Counted from the first letter of the stretch, positions 1 to 8,968 are shown. The stretch: 64,000 nt of DNA from Gemmobacter lutimaris (GCF_003570715.1 NZ_QXXQ01000002.1:586043-650042); one strand, 5' to 3'. Numbers and translations: made by a program. Notes: generated from the sequence alone by a model not told the origin.

Positions 1-1227
1 GTCATAGCTCGGGCGTTCCCGGATGACAGCGAAGTGATCGTCGCGCACCAGCACCTCGGGCACAAGGGGGCGCGAGTTGTATTCGTTGGCCATGACCGCG
101 CCATAGGCCCCGGCCGAGCGGAAGGCCACCAGATCGCCTTCTGCCAGCAGCGGAAGATCGCGCGCCTTGGCGAAAGTGTCGCCGGTTTCGCAGATCGGCC
201 CTACGATATCGAAAGGTTGGGTCGGCGTGGCGGGGGCAGGTTCGGCCACCGCGACAATATCATGGTGCGCGCCATACATCGCAGGGCGGACCAGATCATT
301 CATCGCAGCGTCAAGGATCAGGAAATCGCGGCCCTCGCCGTGTTTCACATAGATCACCTGCGACACCAGAACGCCGGAATTGCCGGAAATCAGCCGTCCG
401 GGTTCAATCTCGATCTCGCAGCCCAGATGGCCCAGCTTTTCCTTGATCAGCGCGCCGTAATCCAGAGGCAGCGGCGGCGCCTCGTTCGAGCGGGTATAGG
501 GGATGCCCAGCCCCCCGCCCAGATCGAGGCGGCGGATCGTGTGCCCGTCAGCCCGCAGCGCGGCAGTCAGGTCGGCCACCTTGTCAAATGCCTGCCCGAA
601 GGGGTCAAGCTCGGTCAGTTGGCTGCCGATATGGACGTCGATGCCTACGATCTCCAGCCCCGGCAGACGGGCGATTTCGGCATAGACTTCGCGTGCGCGG
701 GCGATCGGGATGCCGAACTTGTTTTCGCTTTTGCCGGTGGCGATCTTTTCGTGGGTTTTGGCATCCACATCCGGGTTCACCCGCACGGTGACCGGCGCGC
801 GCAGGCCCATCGAGGCCGCGACCTCGGACAGCGCCCGCATCTCGGGTTCGCTTTCAAGGTTGAACTGGCGGATGCCGCCTTCCAGCGCGAGTCGCATTTC
901 CGCGCGCGTCTTGCCGACGCCCGAGAACACGATGCGGTCGCCGGGAACCCCTGCGGCCTTCGCCCGCAGATATTCACCGATGGAAACCACATCCATCCCC
1001 GCGCCCAGATCGCCCAGCAGCTTCAGCACAGCGACATTGGACAAGGATTTGATGGCAAAGCAGACCATGTTTGGCAGCGGGTCCAGTGCCTGTTTGAAAA
1101 GCTGGTAATGCCGGGTCAGCGTGGCGGCGGAATAGCAGTAGAACGGCGTGCCGACCGTGGCTGCGATTTCGGTCAGCGGCACATCCTCGGCGTGCAGGGT
1201 TCCGTTACGATAGATGAAGTGATCCAA
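1..1227 (-). CDS. lysA: Diaminopimelate decarboxylase, 3' end cut by window edge
   Basis: Pyridoxal-phosphate enzyme that decarboxylates meso-diaminopimelate to L-lysine, the last step of lysine synthesis. The reverse-strand translation begins LDHFIYRNGTLHAED and contains FAIKS (the PLP-binding lysine) and GPICETGDTFA (the C-terminal substrate/PLP motif). About 409 codons are present. The family is usually about 420 residues, so roughly a dozen C-terminal residues lie off the left edge. No ATG exists near the conserved N-terminus. A TTG at 1227, just downstream of AGGAGG (short spacing), is the best start. It is the last gene of a leftward run beginning at argH. Confidence 0.95.
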   Translation of the reverse strand, partial: MDHFIYRNGTLHAEDVPLTEIAATVGTPFYCYSAATLTRHYQLFKQALDPLPNMVCFAIKSLSNVAVLKLLGDLGAGMDVVSIGEYLRAKAAGVPGDRIVFSGVGKTRAEMRLALEGGIRQFNLESEPEMRALSEVAASMGLRAPVTVRVNPDVDAKTHEKIATGKSENKFGIPIARAREVYAEIARLPGLEIVGIDVHIGSQLTELDPFGQAFDKVADLTAALRADGHTIRRLDLGGGLGIPYTRSNEAPPLPLDYGALIKEKLGHLGCEIEIEPGRLISGNSGVLVSQVIYVKHGEGRDFLILDAAMNDLVRPAMYGAHHDIVAVAEPAPATPTQPFDIVGPICETGDTFAKARDLPLLAEGDLVAFRSAGAYGAVMANEYNSRPLVPEVLVRDDHFAVIRERPSYD

Positions 1228-1288
1228 GCGCGCCTCCTGAAACGGTCGTCCCGGCTATATCAGAACCCGCCAGCTTCGCAATCAACGG

Positions 1289-1567
1289 TCACCGCACCGG
1301 CGCGGTGCGGAGGAACAGGTACAGCGGCAGCCCGCAGCCGGGGCCAAGCAGAAAGGTCACCGGCAGGGTGATCAGCGCCAGCCAGTTACGACGCACCCAT
1401 GTTTCCGCAATCGCCCAGAGGCCGAGCGCGATAGCGGTGATCAACGTCTCGGACGGGCCGGAGAACCGCGCCACTGCGGCGGGCAGGCCATGGGCCAGAA
1501 GGAGCGACAGCGGATGCAGCGCCCCCGCCAGCGCCAGTGCCAGATAGAGAAGCCGCAGCGCCGACAT
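1289..1567 (-). CDS. Small membrane protein, DUF2834-like
   Basis: 92-residue protein with three hydrophobic segments (near residues 3-30, 43-55 and 63-87). The C-terminal segment contains GPGCGLPLYLFLR, which resembles the end of DUF2834 membrane proteins; the assignment is by eye. No function is known. Its ATG shares one base with the stop of the upstream lipoprotein gene (TGATG), so it is probably translated from the argH-lysA transcript. Inner-membrane location is inferred from hydrophobicity. Confidence 0.65.
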   Translation of the reverse strand: MSALRLLYLALALAGALHPLSLLLAHGLPAAVARFSGPSETLITAIALGLWAIAETWVRRNWLALITLPVTFLLGPGCGLPLYLFLRTAPVR

Positions 1568-1788
1568 CAGAGGCCAATCCCGATTCCGATGCCGCCGATG
1601 CGGGTGCCGATCCTTGCGCCATGCGGTGTGACGCCGACCCGTGCCGCGCCGATGCGGGTGCTGACCGATGGTGTGACTGCCACGCCCGCAGGCGTGGCAT
1701 GGACGTTCACATTGGTCTGCGGCTCTGCCACCGGGGCGGCGCAGGCGGCCAGCACGATCAGACCGGCAAGCGCCTCCAGCCGGATCAT
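1567..1788 (-). CDS. Small putative lipoprotein
   Basis: 73 residues. The N-terminus MIRLEALAGLIVLAAC ends in an LAAC lipobox with the lipidated cysteine at residue 16, indicating an exported lipoprotein. The mature part is low complexity, with repeated RIG/GIG and VGVTP units. It overlaps the stop of the preceding small lipoprotein by four bases (ATGA) and the start of the next gene by one base, a tightly coupled arrangement. No function can be assigned. Confidence 0.65.
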   Translation of the reverse strand: MIRLEALAGLIVLAACAAPVAEPQTNVNVHATPAGVAVTPSVSTRIGAARVGVTPHGARIGTRIGGIGIGIGL

Positions 1789-1937
1789 GGGTTTTCGTAG
1801 GTCATGCCGACCCGCGCATCGCCGGAAATGGTGACCCCGGTTTGCGCCTCCGGAGTGCGCGGCGGGCCATCAGCACCGCACCCCGCCAGAAGCGCGGCTA
1901 GCGCCAGCCCGATCAACCCTTTGCCTGCATTCGTCAT
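1785..1937 (-). CDS. Small putative lipoprotein downstream of argH
   Basis: 50 residues from the chosen ATG at 1937, which has a GGAG sequence about six bases upstream. An alternative in-frame ATG lies at 1949 with GGAAAG before it. The product has a short positively charged start, a hydrophobic core and an LLAGC lipobox, followed by a proline-rich segment. Small lipoproteins in this position, directly after argH, are common in Rhodobacterales as far as I recall. Function unknown. Confidence 0.65.
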   Translation of the reverse strand: MTNAGKGLIGLALAALLAGCGADGPPRTPEAQTGVTISGDARVGMTYENP

Positions 1938-2003
1938 TTTCGTCTCCATGACTTTCCGCCGCCTGTCGCGGCACATGGGCCGCAGGCAATCAGGCGGCGA
2001 GCG

Positions 2004-3428
2004 TCAGCGCAACAGCCCCTGCCATCGCGCGATCTGTTCGCGCACCTGAACCGGCGATGTTCCGCCATATGACTGCCGGGAGTTCACGGAATTCTCGACG
2101 CCCAGCACCGAATATACACTTTGGTTTATGCCGCCGTGAACGGATTGCATCTCTGCCATGGTCAGTTCGGGCAGATCGCAGCCCTTCTTCTCGGCCATGG
2201 CGACCAGCGTGCCGGTCACATGATGCGCTTCGCGGAACGGAAGACCCAGTTCGCGGACCAGCCAGTCGGCCAGATCGGTCGCGGTAGAGAAGCCCGAGGC
2301 GGCGGCGGCACGCAGGTTTTCGGTCATCGCCTGCATGTCGCTGACCATGCCGGTCATCGCAGCCAGACCCAGCATCAGCGTGTCTGCGGCGTCAAACACC
2401 TGTTCCTTGTCTTCCTGCATGTCCTTGGAATAGGTCAGCGGCAGGCCCTTCATCACGGTGAACAGCGCCACTGTTGCGCCAAGGATACGCCCGAGTTTCG
2501 CGCGCAGCAGTTCCGCCGCGTCGGGGTTCTTCTTCTGCGGCATGATGGACGAGCCGGTCGTCCACTTGTCCGACAGCTTCACGAAACGGAACTGGGCCGA
2601 GGACCAGATCACCAGCTCTTCAGCAAAGCGGCTCAGGTGCATGGCGCAGATCGCCGAGGCCGACAGGAACTCCAGCGCGAAGTCGCGGTCGCTGACCGAG
2701 TCGAGGCTGTTGGCCGTCGGCCGGTCAAAGCCCAAGGCGGCCGCCGTGGCATGGCGGTCGATGGGGAAGGAGGTTCCGGCCAGCGCGGCCGCGCCCAGCG
2801 GGCATTCGTTCATCCGCCGCCGCGCATCTTCAAAGCGCGAGCGGTCACGCGCCAGCATTTCCACATAGGCCAGCATGTGATGCCCCCAGGTCACCGGCTG
2901 CGCGGTTTGCAGATGGGTGAAGCCCGGCATGATCCAGACGGCGCCTGCTTCCGCCTGCGACAGGAAGGCTTTCATCAGCGCGGTCAGCCCGGCAATCGCC
3001 GCATCGCACTGGTCGCGGACCCACAGCCGGAAATCGACGGCCACCTGATCGTTGCGCGACCGCGCCGTGTGCAGCCGCTTGCCGGCCTCGCCCACGATTT
3101 CGGTCAGGCGGGCCTCGACCGACATGTGGATGTCCTCATGTTCGACCTTGAAGGTGAAATTTCCGGCTTCGATCTCTGACAAGACCGTGAGCAGCCCTTC
3201 CCGGATCGCCTCGGCGTCTTTATCCGTAAGAATGCCCTGCGCCGCCAGCATCGCGGCATGGGCGCGCGAACCGGCAATGTCCTGGCCGTAAAGCCGCTGG
3301 TCGAACCCGATGGAGGCGTTGATCGCCTGCATGATGGCATCCGGCCCGCTGCTGAAGCGACCGCCCCACATGGCATTCGCCGTATCCGGGGCGTTTGCGG
3401 CGGTCTGGGTCTTGTCGTCTGCGCTCAT
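2004..3428 (-). CDS. argH: Argininosuccinate lyase
   Basis: Cleaves argininosuccinate to arginine and fumarate, the final step of arginine synthesis; cytosolic homotetramer. 474 residues from the ATG at 3428. The fumarase/aspartase-superfamily signature [15 protein letters not shown] is intact, as are [13 protein letters not shown] and the TSFPIDRH segment. The reading frame stays open upstream to 3506, but homology begins at [13 protein letters not shown], shortly after MSADDK, so 3428 is preferred. It heads the leftward lipoprotein-DUF2834-lysA unit and is divergent from tlpA, with only 26 bp between the two start codons. Confidence 0.96.
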   Translation of the reverse strand: MSADDKTQTAANAPDTANAMWGGRFSSGPDAIMQAINASIGFDQRLYGQDIAGSRAHAAMLAAQGILTDKDAEAIREGLLTVLSEIEAGNFTFKVEHEDIHMSVEARLTEIVGEAGKRLHTARSRNDQVAVDFRLWVRDQCDAAIAGLTALMKAFLSQAEAGAVWIMPGFTHLQTAQPVTWGHHMLAYVEMLARDRSRFEDARRRMNECPLGAAALAGTSFPIDRHATAAALGFDRPTANSLDSVSDRDFALEFLSASAICAMHLSRFAEELVIWSSAQFRFVKLSDKWTTGSSIMPQKKNPDAAELLRAKLGRILGATVALFTVMKGLPLTYSKDMQEDKEQVFDAADTLMLGLAAMTGMVSDMQAMTENLRAAAASGFSTATDLADWLVRELGLPFREAHHVTGTLVAMAEKKGCDLPELTMAEMQSVHGGINQSVYSVLGVENSVNSRQSYGGTSPVQVREQIARWQGLLR

Positions 3429-3454
3429 TCTGGGCCTGCCTTTGTGGAGGGAAA

Positions 3455-4003
3455 ATGCTGCCTGTCCGTGCCGCCGTCCTTTATACGGCCTTGCTGTTCG
3501 GTGCAAACCCGGCTGCGGCTGACCTCGCCGCCGCCGATGCCCTGCGCGACGGCGACATGAAAAAGCTGAACTTCGCCGAGGCGCAGGAACTGCCCGAAAT
3601 CGGGTTGGTCGGGCTGGATGACAGCCCGCGTGCGCTGTCCGAGTTTCGCGGCAAGTGGACTGTGGTGAACTTCTGGGCCACCTGGTGCCCGCCTTGCCGA
3701 CATGAAATGCCCTCGCTTGGCGCGTTGCAACAGGCGCTGGGCGGGCCGGAGTTCGAGGTGGTGACCGTCGCCACCGGCCGCAATGCCGTGCCCGCCATCG
3801 AGGAGTTTTTCGAGGAGGCGGGCGTCACTCATCTGACCGCGCTGCGCGATCCGAAATCGGCGCTGGCCCGCAATGTCGGTATCGCGGGCCTGCCCGTGAC
3901 GCTGATCCTAAACCCCGAGGGCGCAGAGGTCGGCCGCCTGATCGGTGATGCCGACTGGAACAGCGCCGAGGCGCGCGCCGTGCTTGAGGCGCTGATGCGC
4001 TGA
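3455..4003 (+). CDS. tlpA: Periplasmic thioredoxin-like protein, TlpA family
   Basis: 182 residues. A signal peptide (residues 1-22, ending PAAA) precedes a TlpA/DsbE-type thioredoxin fold with the redox motif WCPPC at residues 77-81, preceded by FWAT. It probably reduces periplasmic disulfides, for example in cytochrome c maturation or copper-site assembly; the exact substrate is not visible. The ATG at 3455 follows GGAGG with good spacing and gives a clean signal peptide, so the longer frame starting at 3395 inside argH is rejected. It is divergent from argH and shares a very short promoter region with it. Confidence 0.9.
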   Translation: MLPVRAAVLYTALLFGANPAAADLAAADALRDGDMKKLNFAEAQELPEIGLVGLDDSPRALSEFRGKWTVVNFWATWCPPCRHEMPSLGALQQALGGPEFEVVTVATGRNAVPAIEEFFEEAGVTHLTALRDPKSALARNVGIAGLPVTLILNPEGAEVGRLIGDADWNSAEARAVLEALMR

Positions 4004-4007
4004 GGCT

Positions 4008-4571
4008 TCAGCGCGCCAGTGCGCTGTGGCAGGGACAGGTGACCATATGGTCGTTGACCATACCCGTCGCCTGCATGAAGGCGTAAACGATGGTTGGTCC
4101 GCAGAACTTGAAGCCCTCGGCCTTCAGCGCCTTCGACATGGCCCGCGATTCGGGCGTTTCGGTTGGCACCTCCGCCATGCTGGTGAAACGGTTGACGATG
4201 GGGCTGCCGCCGACGAAGCGCCAAAGGAAGGGCGAAAACCCCTCGCGTTCCTCGATCCGCAGAAAGGCACGGGCACCCGCGATGGTGCCTTCGATCTTGC
4301 CGCGATGGCGCACGATACCCGGATCGGCCAGAAGGCGCTGCACCTCCGTCTCGCCCCATCCTGCGATGATCTCGGGGTGAAAGCCTTCAAAGGCTGCGCG
4401 GAAGGTGTCACGTTTGCGCAGGATGGTGATCCAGCTCAGCCCCGCCTGAAATCCATCAAGGATCAGCTTTTCGAACAAGGCGCGACCGTCGTGTTCGGGC
4501 ACGCCCCATTCCGTATCGTGATAAGCGACATACAGCGGCTCGGTGCCGCACCAGGTGCATCTGCCTTCCAT
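4008..4571 (-). CDS. tag: DNA-3-methyladenine glycosylase I
   Basis: Excises 3-methyladenine from alkylated DNA in base-excision repair. 187 residues, the usual length. The zinc ligands seen in E. coli Tag are all present: Cys5, His18, His175 and Cys179 (in HMVTCPCH). The base-pocket segment reads LILDGFQAGLSW, with Asp where E. coli has Glu38, a conservative change. It is convergent with tlpA (4-bp gap) and divergent from the EAL gene. Confidence 0.95.
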   Translation of the reverse strand: MEGRCTWCGTEPLYVAYHDTEWGVPEHDGRALFEKLILDGFQAGLSWITILRKRDTFRAAFEGFHPEIIAGWGETEVQRLLADPGIVRHRGKIEGTIAGARAFLRIEEREGFSPFLWRFVGGSPIVNRFTSMAEVPTETPESRAMSKALKAEGFKFCGPTIVYAFMQATGMVNDHMVTCPCHSALAR

Positions 4572-4669
4572 GGAAAACCCCGCAAAATTAGAACTAAATG
4601 TGAACCTTCACCCGGTCTTTACCTTTGGCCGCGCAATCTGCCAAGCGGGAAGCAAGCAGGGGGACGGCC

Positions 4670-5503
4670 ATGGCGATCCGGCAGACAGGCGGTGCGGTGG
4701 ATGCGGGGCCTTTGTCCGACCCGCTCAGCTTTGCCATTTCCGAACAGGATCGACAGACCATCGCCATGGTGGAACAGGCCTTGCGTGACGGGCGTGTCCG
4801 GTTGGCCTTTCAACCCGTCGTGCTGGCCGCGGATCCGCAACGCATCGCCTTTCACGAAGGGCTGATCCGTGTTCTGGATCCGGGCGGCCGCGTGATCCCG
4901 GCACGCGATTTCATGGGGGCGGTCGAAGGGCGGGATCTGGGACGCCAGATCGACTGTGCCGCGCTTGATCTGGGGCTGCGCACGCTGGCCCGCCATACTG
5001 ACATCCGCCTGTCAGTGAATATGTCGGCGCGATCCATCGGTTATCCGCGCTGGATGCGCGTTTTGAAGCGCGGCTTGCAACACTCCCCCACCATAGGGGA
5101 GCGGCTGATCCTCGAAATCACCGAAAGCTCGGCCATTCTTGTGCCGGAAATCGTGACGGCCTTCATGGACGACCTGCAACGGGAAGGCATTGCCTTCGCA
5201 CTGGATGATTTCGGGGCGGGCTATACCGCCTTCCGCCATTTCAAGGAATTCTTTTTCGACGTGCTGAAGATCGACGGGCAATTCATCCGCAACATCCATG
5301 CGGACCGCGACAATCAGGCGCTGACCCGCGCGCTGATCTCCATCGCGCGGCAGTTCGAGATGTTCACCGTGGCCGAGGCGGTGGAAACACTGGAGGAGGC
5401 GCGATTTCTGCAATCTGTGGGCATCGACTGCATGCAAGGCTACTTGTTCGGCGCGCCGACGCTGAAACCCGTTTTCATGGCTGCGGATCGCAAACATGCG
5501 TGA
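4670..5503 (+). CDS. EAL-domain cyclic-di-GMP phosphodiesterase
   Basis: 277 residues, almost entirely one EAL domain with a short N-terminus and no membrane segment or GGDEF domain. The signature is EGL rather than EAL (residues 63-65). The other catalytic positions are present: Asn in LSVNMSARS, Glu in LEITES, DDFGAGYTAF, Lys in KIDG, Glu in AEAVE and Gln in CMQGYLFG. Hydrolysis of c-di-GMP to pGpG is therefore likely. The ATG at 4670 follows AGGGGGA. The frame extends to a TTG at 4625 but without a better binding site. It stands alone, so its sensory input is unknown. Confidence 0.9.
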   Translation: MAIRQTGGAVDAGPLSDPLSFAISEQDRQTIAMVEQALRDGRVRLAFQPVVLAADPQRIAFHEGLIRVLDPGGRVIPARDFMGAVEGRDLGRQIDCAALDLGLRTLARHTDIRLSVNMSARSIGYPRWMRVLKRGLQHSPTIGERLILEITESSAILVPEIVTAFMDDLQREGIAFALDDFGAGYTAFRHFKEFFFDVLKIDGQFIRNIHADRDNQALTRALISIARQFEMFTVAEAVETLEEARFLQSVGIDCMQGYLFGAPTLKPVFMAADRKHA

Positions 5504-5638
5504 GGGCTGCGACGAATCGCCAAAGTTTCGGCACTTGCGCGCAATCTTCTTGCTCCGGGCCGGAAACTTGCTTACCCCATGCTGCAAGGCGGCAGAGGAG
5601 CCCCTCCGCCGCATCGGCCAAGGGAGAGGACTACAGCC

Positions 5639-6814
5639 ATGACGAATGTCGTTATCGTTTCCGCCGGGCGGACTGCCGTAGGCAGCTTCAACGGGTCTTT
5701 TGCCAATACGCCGGCACATGAGCTGGGCGCTGCGGTGATCGAGGCTGTTGTGGCCCGCGCCGGGATCGACAAATCCGAAGTTTCCGAAACCATTCTGGGC
5801 CAGGTGCTGACCGCCGGTCAGGGCCAGAATCCGGCCCGTCAGGCGCATATCCTTGCCGGTCTGCCGCAGGAAAGCTCGGCCTGGAGCCTCAATCAGGTCT
5901 GCGGCTCGGGTCTGCGCGCTGTTGCGCTGGGGGCGCAGCATGTGCAGCTTGGCGATGCCAGCATCGTTGTTGCGGGCGGTCAGGAAAGCATGTCGCTGTC
6001 GCCTCATGTCGCGCATCTGCGCGCAGGTCACAAGATGGGCGACATGAAGTTCATCGATTCGATGATCAAAGACGGGCTGTGGGATGCCTTCAATGGCTAT
6101 CACATGGGTCAGACGGCCGAGAATGTTGCGAACCAGTGGCAGATCAGCCGCGACATGCAGGACGAATTTGCGCTGGCCAGCCAGAACAAGGCCGAGGCAG
6201 CACAGAAGGCCGGCCGTTTCAAGGACGAGATCATCCCCTTCACCATCAAGGGCCGCAAGGGCGATACTGTGGTGGATGCCGACGAATATATCCGCCATGG
6301 CGCCACCATGGAGGCGATGCAGAAGCTGAAGCCGGCTTTCGTCAAGGATGGCTCTGTCACGGCTGCGAATGCCTCGGGTATCAATGACGGTGCGGCGGCA
6401 GTGCTGCTGATGTCGGCCGACGAGGCGGCGAAACGCGGGCTGAAACCGCTGGCACGCATTGCTTCCTACGCGACGGCGGGTCTGGACCCGGCGATCATGG
6501 GGGTCGGTCCGATCTATGCCAGCCGCAAGGCGCTGGAAAAGGCGGGCTGGAAGGCCACCGATCTTGATCTGGTCGAGGCCAACGAGGCTTTCGCGGCGCA
6601 GGCCTGTGCGGTGAACAAGGACATGGGCTGGGATCCGTCGATCGTGAATGTGAACGGTGGCGCCATTGCCATTGGTCATCCGATCGGTGCCTCCGGCTGC
6701 CGCATCCTGAACACCCTGCTGTTCGAGATGCAGCGCCGCGATGCCAAGAAGGGCCTTGCGACGCTGTGCATCGGCGGCGGCATGGGCGTGGCCATGTGCC
6801 TCGAGCGCGCCTGA
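5639..6814 (+). CDS. phaA: Acetyl-CoA acetyltransferase (beta-ketothiolase)
   Basis: Condenses two acetyl-CoA to acetoacetyl-CoA, the first step of polyhydroxybutyrate synthesis. 391 residues, the family length. The acylated cysteine is Cys88 in NQVCGSGLR, the catalytic histidine is in IGHPIGASG and the second cysteine is in LCIGGGMG. Start ATG 5639 follows AGGGAGAGGA; the frame upstream to 5579 lacks thiolase homology. phaB follows after a 166-bp gap that carries a strong terminator, so the two genes need not be cotranscribed. A second thiolase (paaJ) lies in the phenylacetate cluster. Confidence 0.97.
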   Translation: MTNVVIVSAGRTAVGSFNGSFANTPAHELGAAVIEAVVARAGIDKSEVSETILGQVLTAGQGQNPARQAHILAGLPQESSAWSLNQVCGSGLRAVALGAQHVQLGDASIVVAGGQESMSLSPHVAHLRAGHKMGDMKFIDSMIKDGLWDAFNGYHMGQTAENVANQWQISRDMQDEFALASQNKAEAAQKAGRFKDEIIPFTIKGRKGDTVVDADEYIRHGATMEAMQKLKPAFVKDGSVTAANASGINDGAAAVLLMSADEAAKRGLKPLARIASYATAGLDPAIMGVGPIYASRKALEKAGWKATDLDLVEANEAFAAQACAVNKDMGWDPSIVNVNGGAIAIGHPIGASGCRILNTLLFEMQRRDAKKGLATLCIGGGMGVAMCLERA

Positions 6815-6840
6815 TCCTTTTATTCCTGTGGCAATACCGG

Positions 6841-6873
6841 CGGCGCACTGGAGACAGTGCGCCGTTTGTTTTT
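6841..6873 (+). terminator. Rho-independent terminator after phaA
   Basis: Perfect 10-bp stem (CGGCGCACTG / CAGTGCGCCG) with a GAGA tetraloop, followed by TTTGTTTTTC. It lies 26 bp after the phaA stop and separates phaA from phaB transcriptionally. Confidence 0.9.
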
Positions 6874-6885
6874 CTTCATGCGAAA

Positions 6886-6928
6886 TTTTGCTGCGAATGC
6901 AAAAAAACTTTCGCAACATTGTTGCGAA
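6886..6928. promoter_or_regulatory. Two palindromes upstream of phaB, candidate PhaR operator
   Basis: Two inverted repeats sit between the phaA terminator and phaB. One is TTTTGC-N7-GCAAAA at 6886-6904; the other has 9-bp arms, TTCGCAACA / TGTTGCGAA around one central base, at 6910-6928. They end 52 bp before the phaB ATG, in the promoter region. PHA regulators of the PhaR family in Paracoccus and Rhodobacter recognise TGC/GCA-rich inverted motifs, so this is a plausible PhaR target. That link is inference. Confidence 0.5.
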
Positions 6929-6980
6929 GCGGTGCGCTGTCCGGTAGCAAGATTCCAAGCAGACATTTCAAGGAGGAATC

Positions 6981-7706
6981 ATGTCGAAAGTTGCTCTGGT
7001 CACCGGGGGGTCGCGCGGCATCGGTGCGGCGATTTCTGTCGCGCTCAAGAATGCGGGCTATTCTGTCGCGGCGAACTATGCCGGCAATGATGACGCCGCT
7101 GCGGCTTTCACCAAGGAAACCGGCATTCCTACCTACAAATGGTCGGTTGCCGACTATGACGCCTGCGCCGCAGGGATCGCCAAGGTGGAGACGGATCTGG
7201 GTCCGGTGTCGGTTCTGGTGAACAACGCAGGGATCACCCGTGATGCGATGTTCCACAAGATGACCCGCGCGCAATGGCAGGAGGTGATGGATACCAACCT
7301 CACCGGCCTGTTCAACATGACCCATCCGCTGTGGTCGGGCATGCGTGACCGCAAGTTTGGCCGCGTGATCAACATCTCCTCGATCAACGGTCAGAAGGGG
7401 CAGGCCGGTCAGGCCAACTATTCGGCCGCCAAGGCTGGCGATCTGGGCTTTACCAAGGCACTGGCACAGGAAGGCGCGCGCGCCGGCATCACCGTGAATG
7501 CGATCTGCCCCGGATATATCGGCACCGAGATGGTGCGTGCCATTGATGAAAAAGTCCTGAACGAGCGTATCATCCCGCAGATTCCGGTTGGCCGTTTGGG
7601 CGAACCCGAGGAAATCGCGCGCTGTGTGGTCTTCCTTGCTGCCGATGACGCAGGCTTTATCACCGGCGCGACGATCAGCGCCAATGGTGGCCAGTTCTTC
7701 GTCTGA
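6981..7706 (+). CDS. phaB: Acetoacetyl-CoA reductase
   Basis: NADPH-dependent short-chain dehydrogenase that converts acetoacetyl-CoA to (R)-3-hydroxybutyryl-CoA, the monomer for PHB synthase. 241 residues. Visible motifs are the TGGSRGIG nucleotide-binding loop, NNAG, the catalytic Ser in NISSINGQ, and YSAAK with Tyr and Lys. The ATG at 6981 follows AAGGAGG. It has its own upstream palindromic region and is followed by a strong terminator. The synthase phaC is not in this window. Confidence 0.96.
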   Translation: MSKVALVTGGSRGIGAAISVALKNAGYSVAANYAGNDDAAAAFTKETGIPTYKWSVADYDACAAGIAKVETDLGPVSVLVNNAGITRDAMFHKMTRAQWQEVMDTNLTGLFNMTHPLWSGMRDRKFGRVINISSINGQKGQAGQANYSAAKAGDLGFTKALAQEGARAGITVNAICPGYIGTEMVRAIDEKVLNERIIPQIPVGRLGEPEEIARCVVFLAADDAGFITGATISANGGQFFV

Positions 7707-7726
7707 GCGAACTGCGACAAAGCCGA

Positions 7727-7756
7727 AAAGGCCCGCTTGCGCGGGCCTTTTTCTTT
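7727..7756 (+). terminator. Rho-independent terminator after phaB
   Basis: 10-bp stem (AAAGGCCCGC / GCGGGCCTTT) with a TTGC loop, followed by TTCTTT, starting 20 bp after the phaB stop. Confidence 0.9.
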
Positions 7757-7776
7757 GCCTAGACCTTCGACCGGGC

Positions 7777-7823
7777 GCAAAAATCTTCGGAAGATTTTTG
7801 CAAATTTCTTGCAAGAATTTTGC
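7777..7823. repeat. Two tandem palindromes in front of the exporter gene
   Basis: The first (7777-7801) has perfect 12-bp arms, GCAAAAATCTTC and its reverse complement, around one base. The second (7800-7823) has 11-12-bp arms of the type GCAAATTTCTTG / CAAGAATTTTGC with one mismatch, and shares the GC at 7800-7801 with the first. AT-rich within a GC-rich genome. They end nine bases before the ATG of the EamA-family gene. Could be an operator array, a roadblock to readthrough, or a dispersed repeat. Confidence 0.75.
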
Positions 7824-7831
7824 GGGGGCGG

Positions 7832-8713
7832 ATGACGCAGGGCAGGGCAACAGCCATCGGGTTCAGTGCAGTGCTGCTTTGGGCATTGCTGGCTCTTTTC
7901 ACCATCGGCTCGTCCCCGGTGCCGCCGTTTCAATTGAACGCGATCTGTTTCGCCATTGGTGGCGGGCTGGGATTGGCCCGCGTGCTCGCCAGCGGCGAAG
8001 GCGCGGTTCTGCGCCGGGTGCCGTGGTATGTTTATGCCTTCGGGACGATAGGGCTTTTTGGCTACCATGCGCTTTATTTCACCGCCTTCCGCATCGCACC
8101 TTCGGCGGAAACCGGGCTGATCGCCTACCTCTGGCCGTTGTTCATCGTTCTGCTGTCGGGCTTGCTGCCGGGCGAGAGGTTGCAGGCCGGGCATATCCTC
8201 GGCGCGCTGATCGCCTTCGCCGGGGCGGCGCTGATCGTGCTGGGGCGCGACGGCGGGCAGGCCAATGCGGCCGGGCTGGTCCTTGCCTTCGGCTGTGCGA
8301 TCACATGGGCAGTCTATTCGGTGGCCTCGCGCGCGCTGGGGCAGGTGCCGACGGCGGCGGTGGCGGTCTATTGCCTGGCGACCGCAGCGCTTTCCGCCAT
8401 CGTGCATCTTCTGATCGAACCGACGCTCTGGCCCGAAACCGCGACCGGCTGGCTTTCCGTGCTGGCGCTGGGGCTTGGCCCGGTGGGGCTTGCCTTCTTC
8501 ACCTGGGACATCGGCATGAAAAAAGGCGACATCCAACTGCTTGGTGTCGCCTCTTATGCTGCGCCGCTCCTCTCCACGCTGGCGCTGGTGGTTGCCGGTA
8601 TCGCGTCCCCATCGCTGGCACTGCTTGTCTCGGCGGTTCTGATCACCGGGGGGGCTGCGCTGGCCGCGCGGTCAAGACCGGCGCGGCCTAGCGCGAAGCG
8701 CGGTCAGGCGTGA
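7832..8713 (+). CDS. EamA/DMT-family exporter, YddG-like
   Basis: 293-residue inner-membrane protein with about ten hydrophobic segments in two EamA repeats. It resembles the aromatic amino acid exporter YddG (AYLWPLFIVLLSGLLPGE in repeat 1; WDIGMKKGDIQLLG and SYAAPLLSTLAL in repeat 2), but the substrate is not certain. The ATG at 7832 has GGGGGCGG just before it and lies immediately after the tandem palindromes. The 3' end overlaps the convergent YdcH-like gene by 10 bp. Confidence 0.85.
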   Translation: MTQGRATAIGFSAVLLWALLALFTIGSSPVPPFQLNAICFAIGGGLGLARVLASGEGAVLRRVPWYVYAFGTIGLFGYHALYFTAFRIAPSAETGLIAYLWPLFIVLLSGLLPGERLQAGHILGALIAFAGAALIVLGRDGGQANAAGLVLAFGCAITWAVYSVASRALGQVPTAAVAVYCLATAALSAIVHLLIEPTLWPETATGWLSVLALGLGPVGLAFFTWDIGMKKGDIQLLGVASYAAPLLSTLALVVAGIASPSLALLVSAVLITGGAALAARSRPARPSAKRGQA

Positions 8714-8871
8714 GACAGCCGCTCGATTTCTTCCTTGATCTTCAGCTTCTGCTTCTTCAGCGCCGCGATTTCGAGATCGTCACTTCCGGGGGCACGCTGC
8801 GCCCGTTCAACCATTTCCGACAGGTGTTCGTGCTTTTTCCTCAGCTCGACAATATGCGAAGCGACGGTCAT
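8704..8871 (-). CDS. YdcH-like small protein (DUF465)
   Basis: 55-residue protein beginning MTVASHIVELRKKHEHL. It is strongly charged and helical, with a C-terminal ALKKQKLKIKEEIERL coiled-coil segment typical of DUF465/YdcH proteins. The start at 8871 is set by AGGAGG at 8877-8882. No biochemical role is established for the family. It is convergent with the EamA-type exporter and overlaps its end. Confidence 0.85.
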   Translation of the reverse strand: MTVASHIVELRKKHEHLSEMVERAQRAPGSDDLEIAALKKQKLKIKEEIERLSHA

Positions 8872-8968
8872 CAAAGCCTCCTGTAATGTGTTCGACAGGG
8901 TGATTGCAGCACGGATTCATCCGCTTGTCATCAAAATGTCACCGCTGCATCGCAGCAATTTCGGGCAA

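Noticed and set aside
34..1371. Long plus-strand open frame opposite lysA
   Set aside because: High-GC antisense shadow; the minus strand carries an intact diaminopimelate decarboxylase.
5012..6958. 648-codon minus-strand frame opposite the EAL gene and phaA
   Set aside because: Covers two well-supported genes on the other strand and has no recognisable domain.
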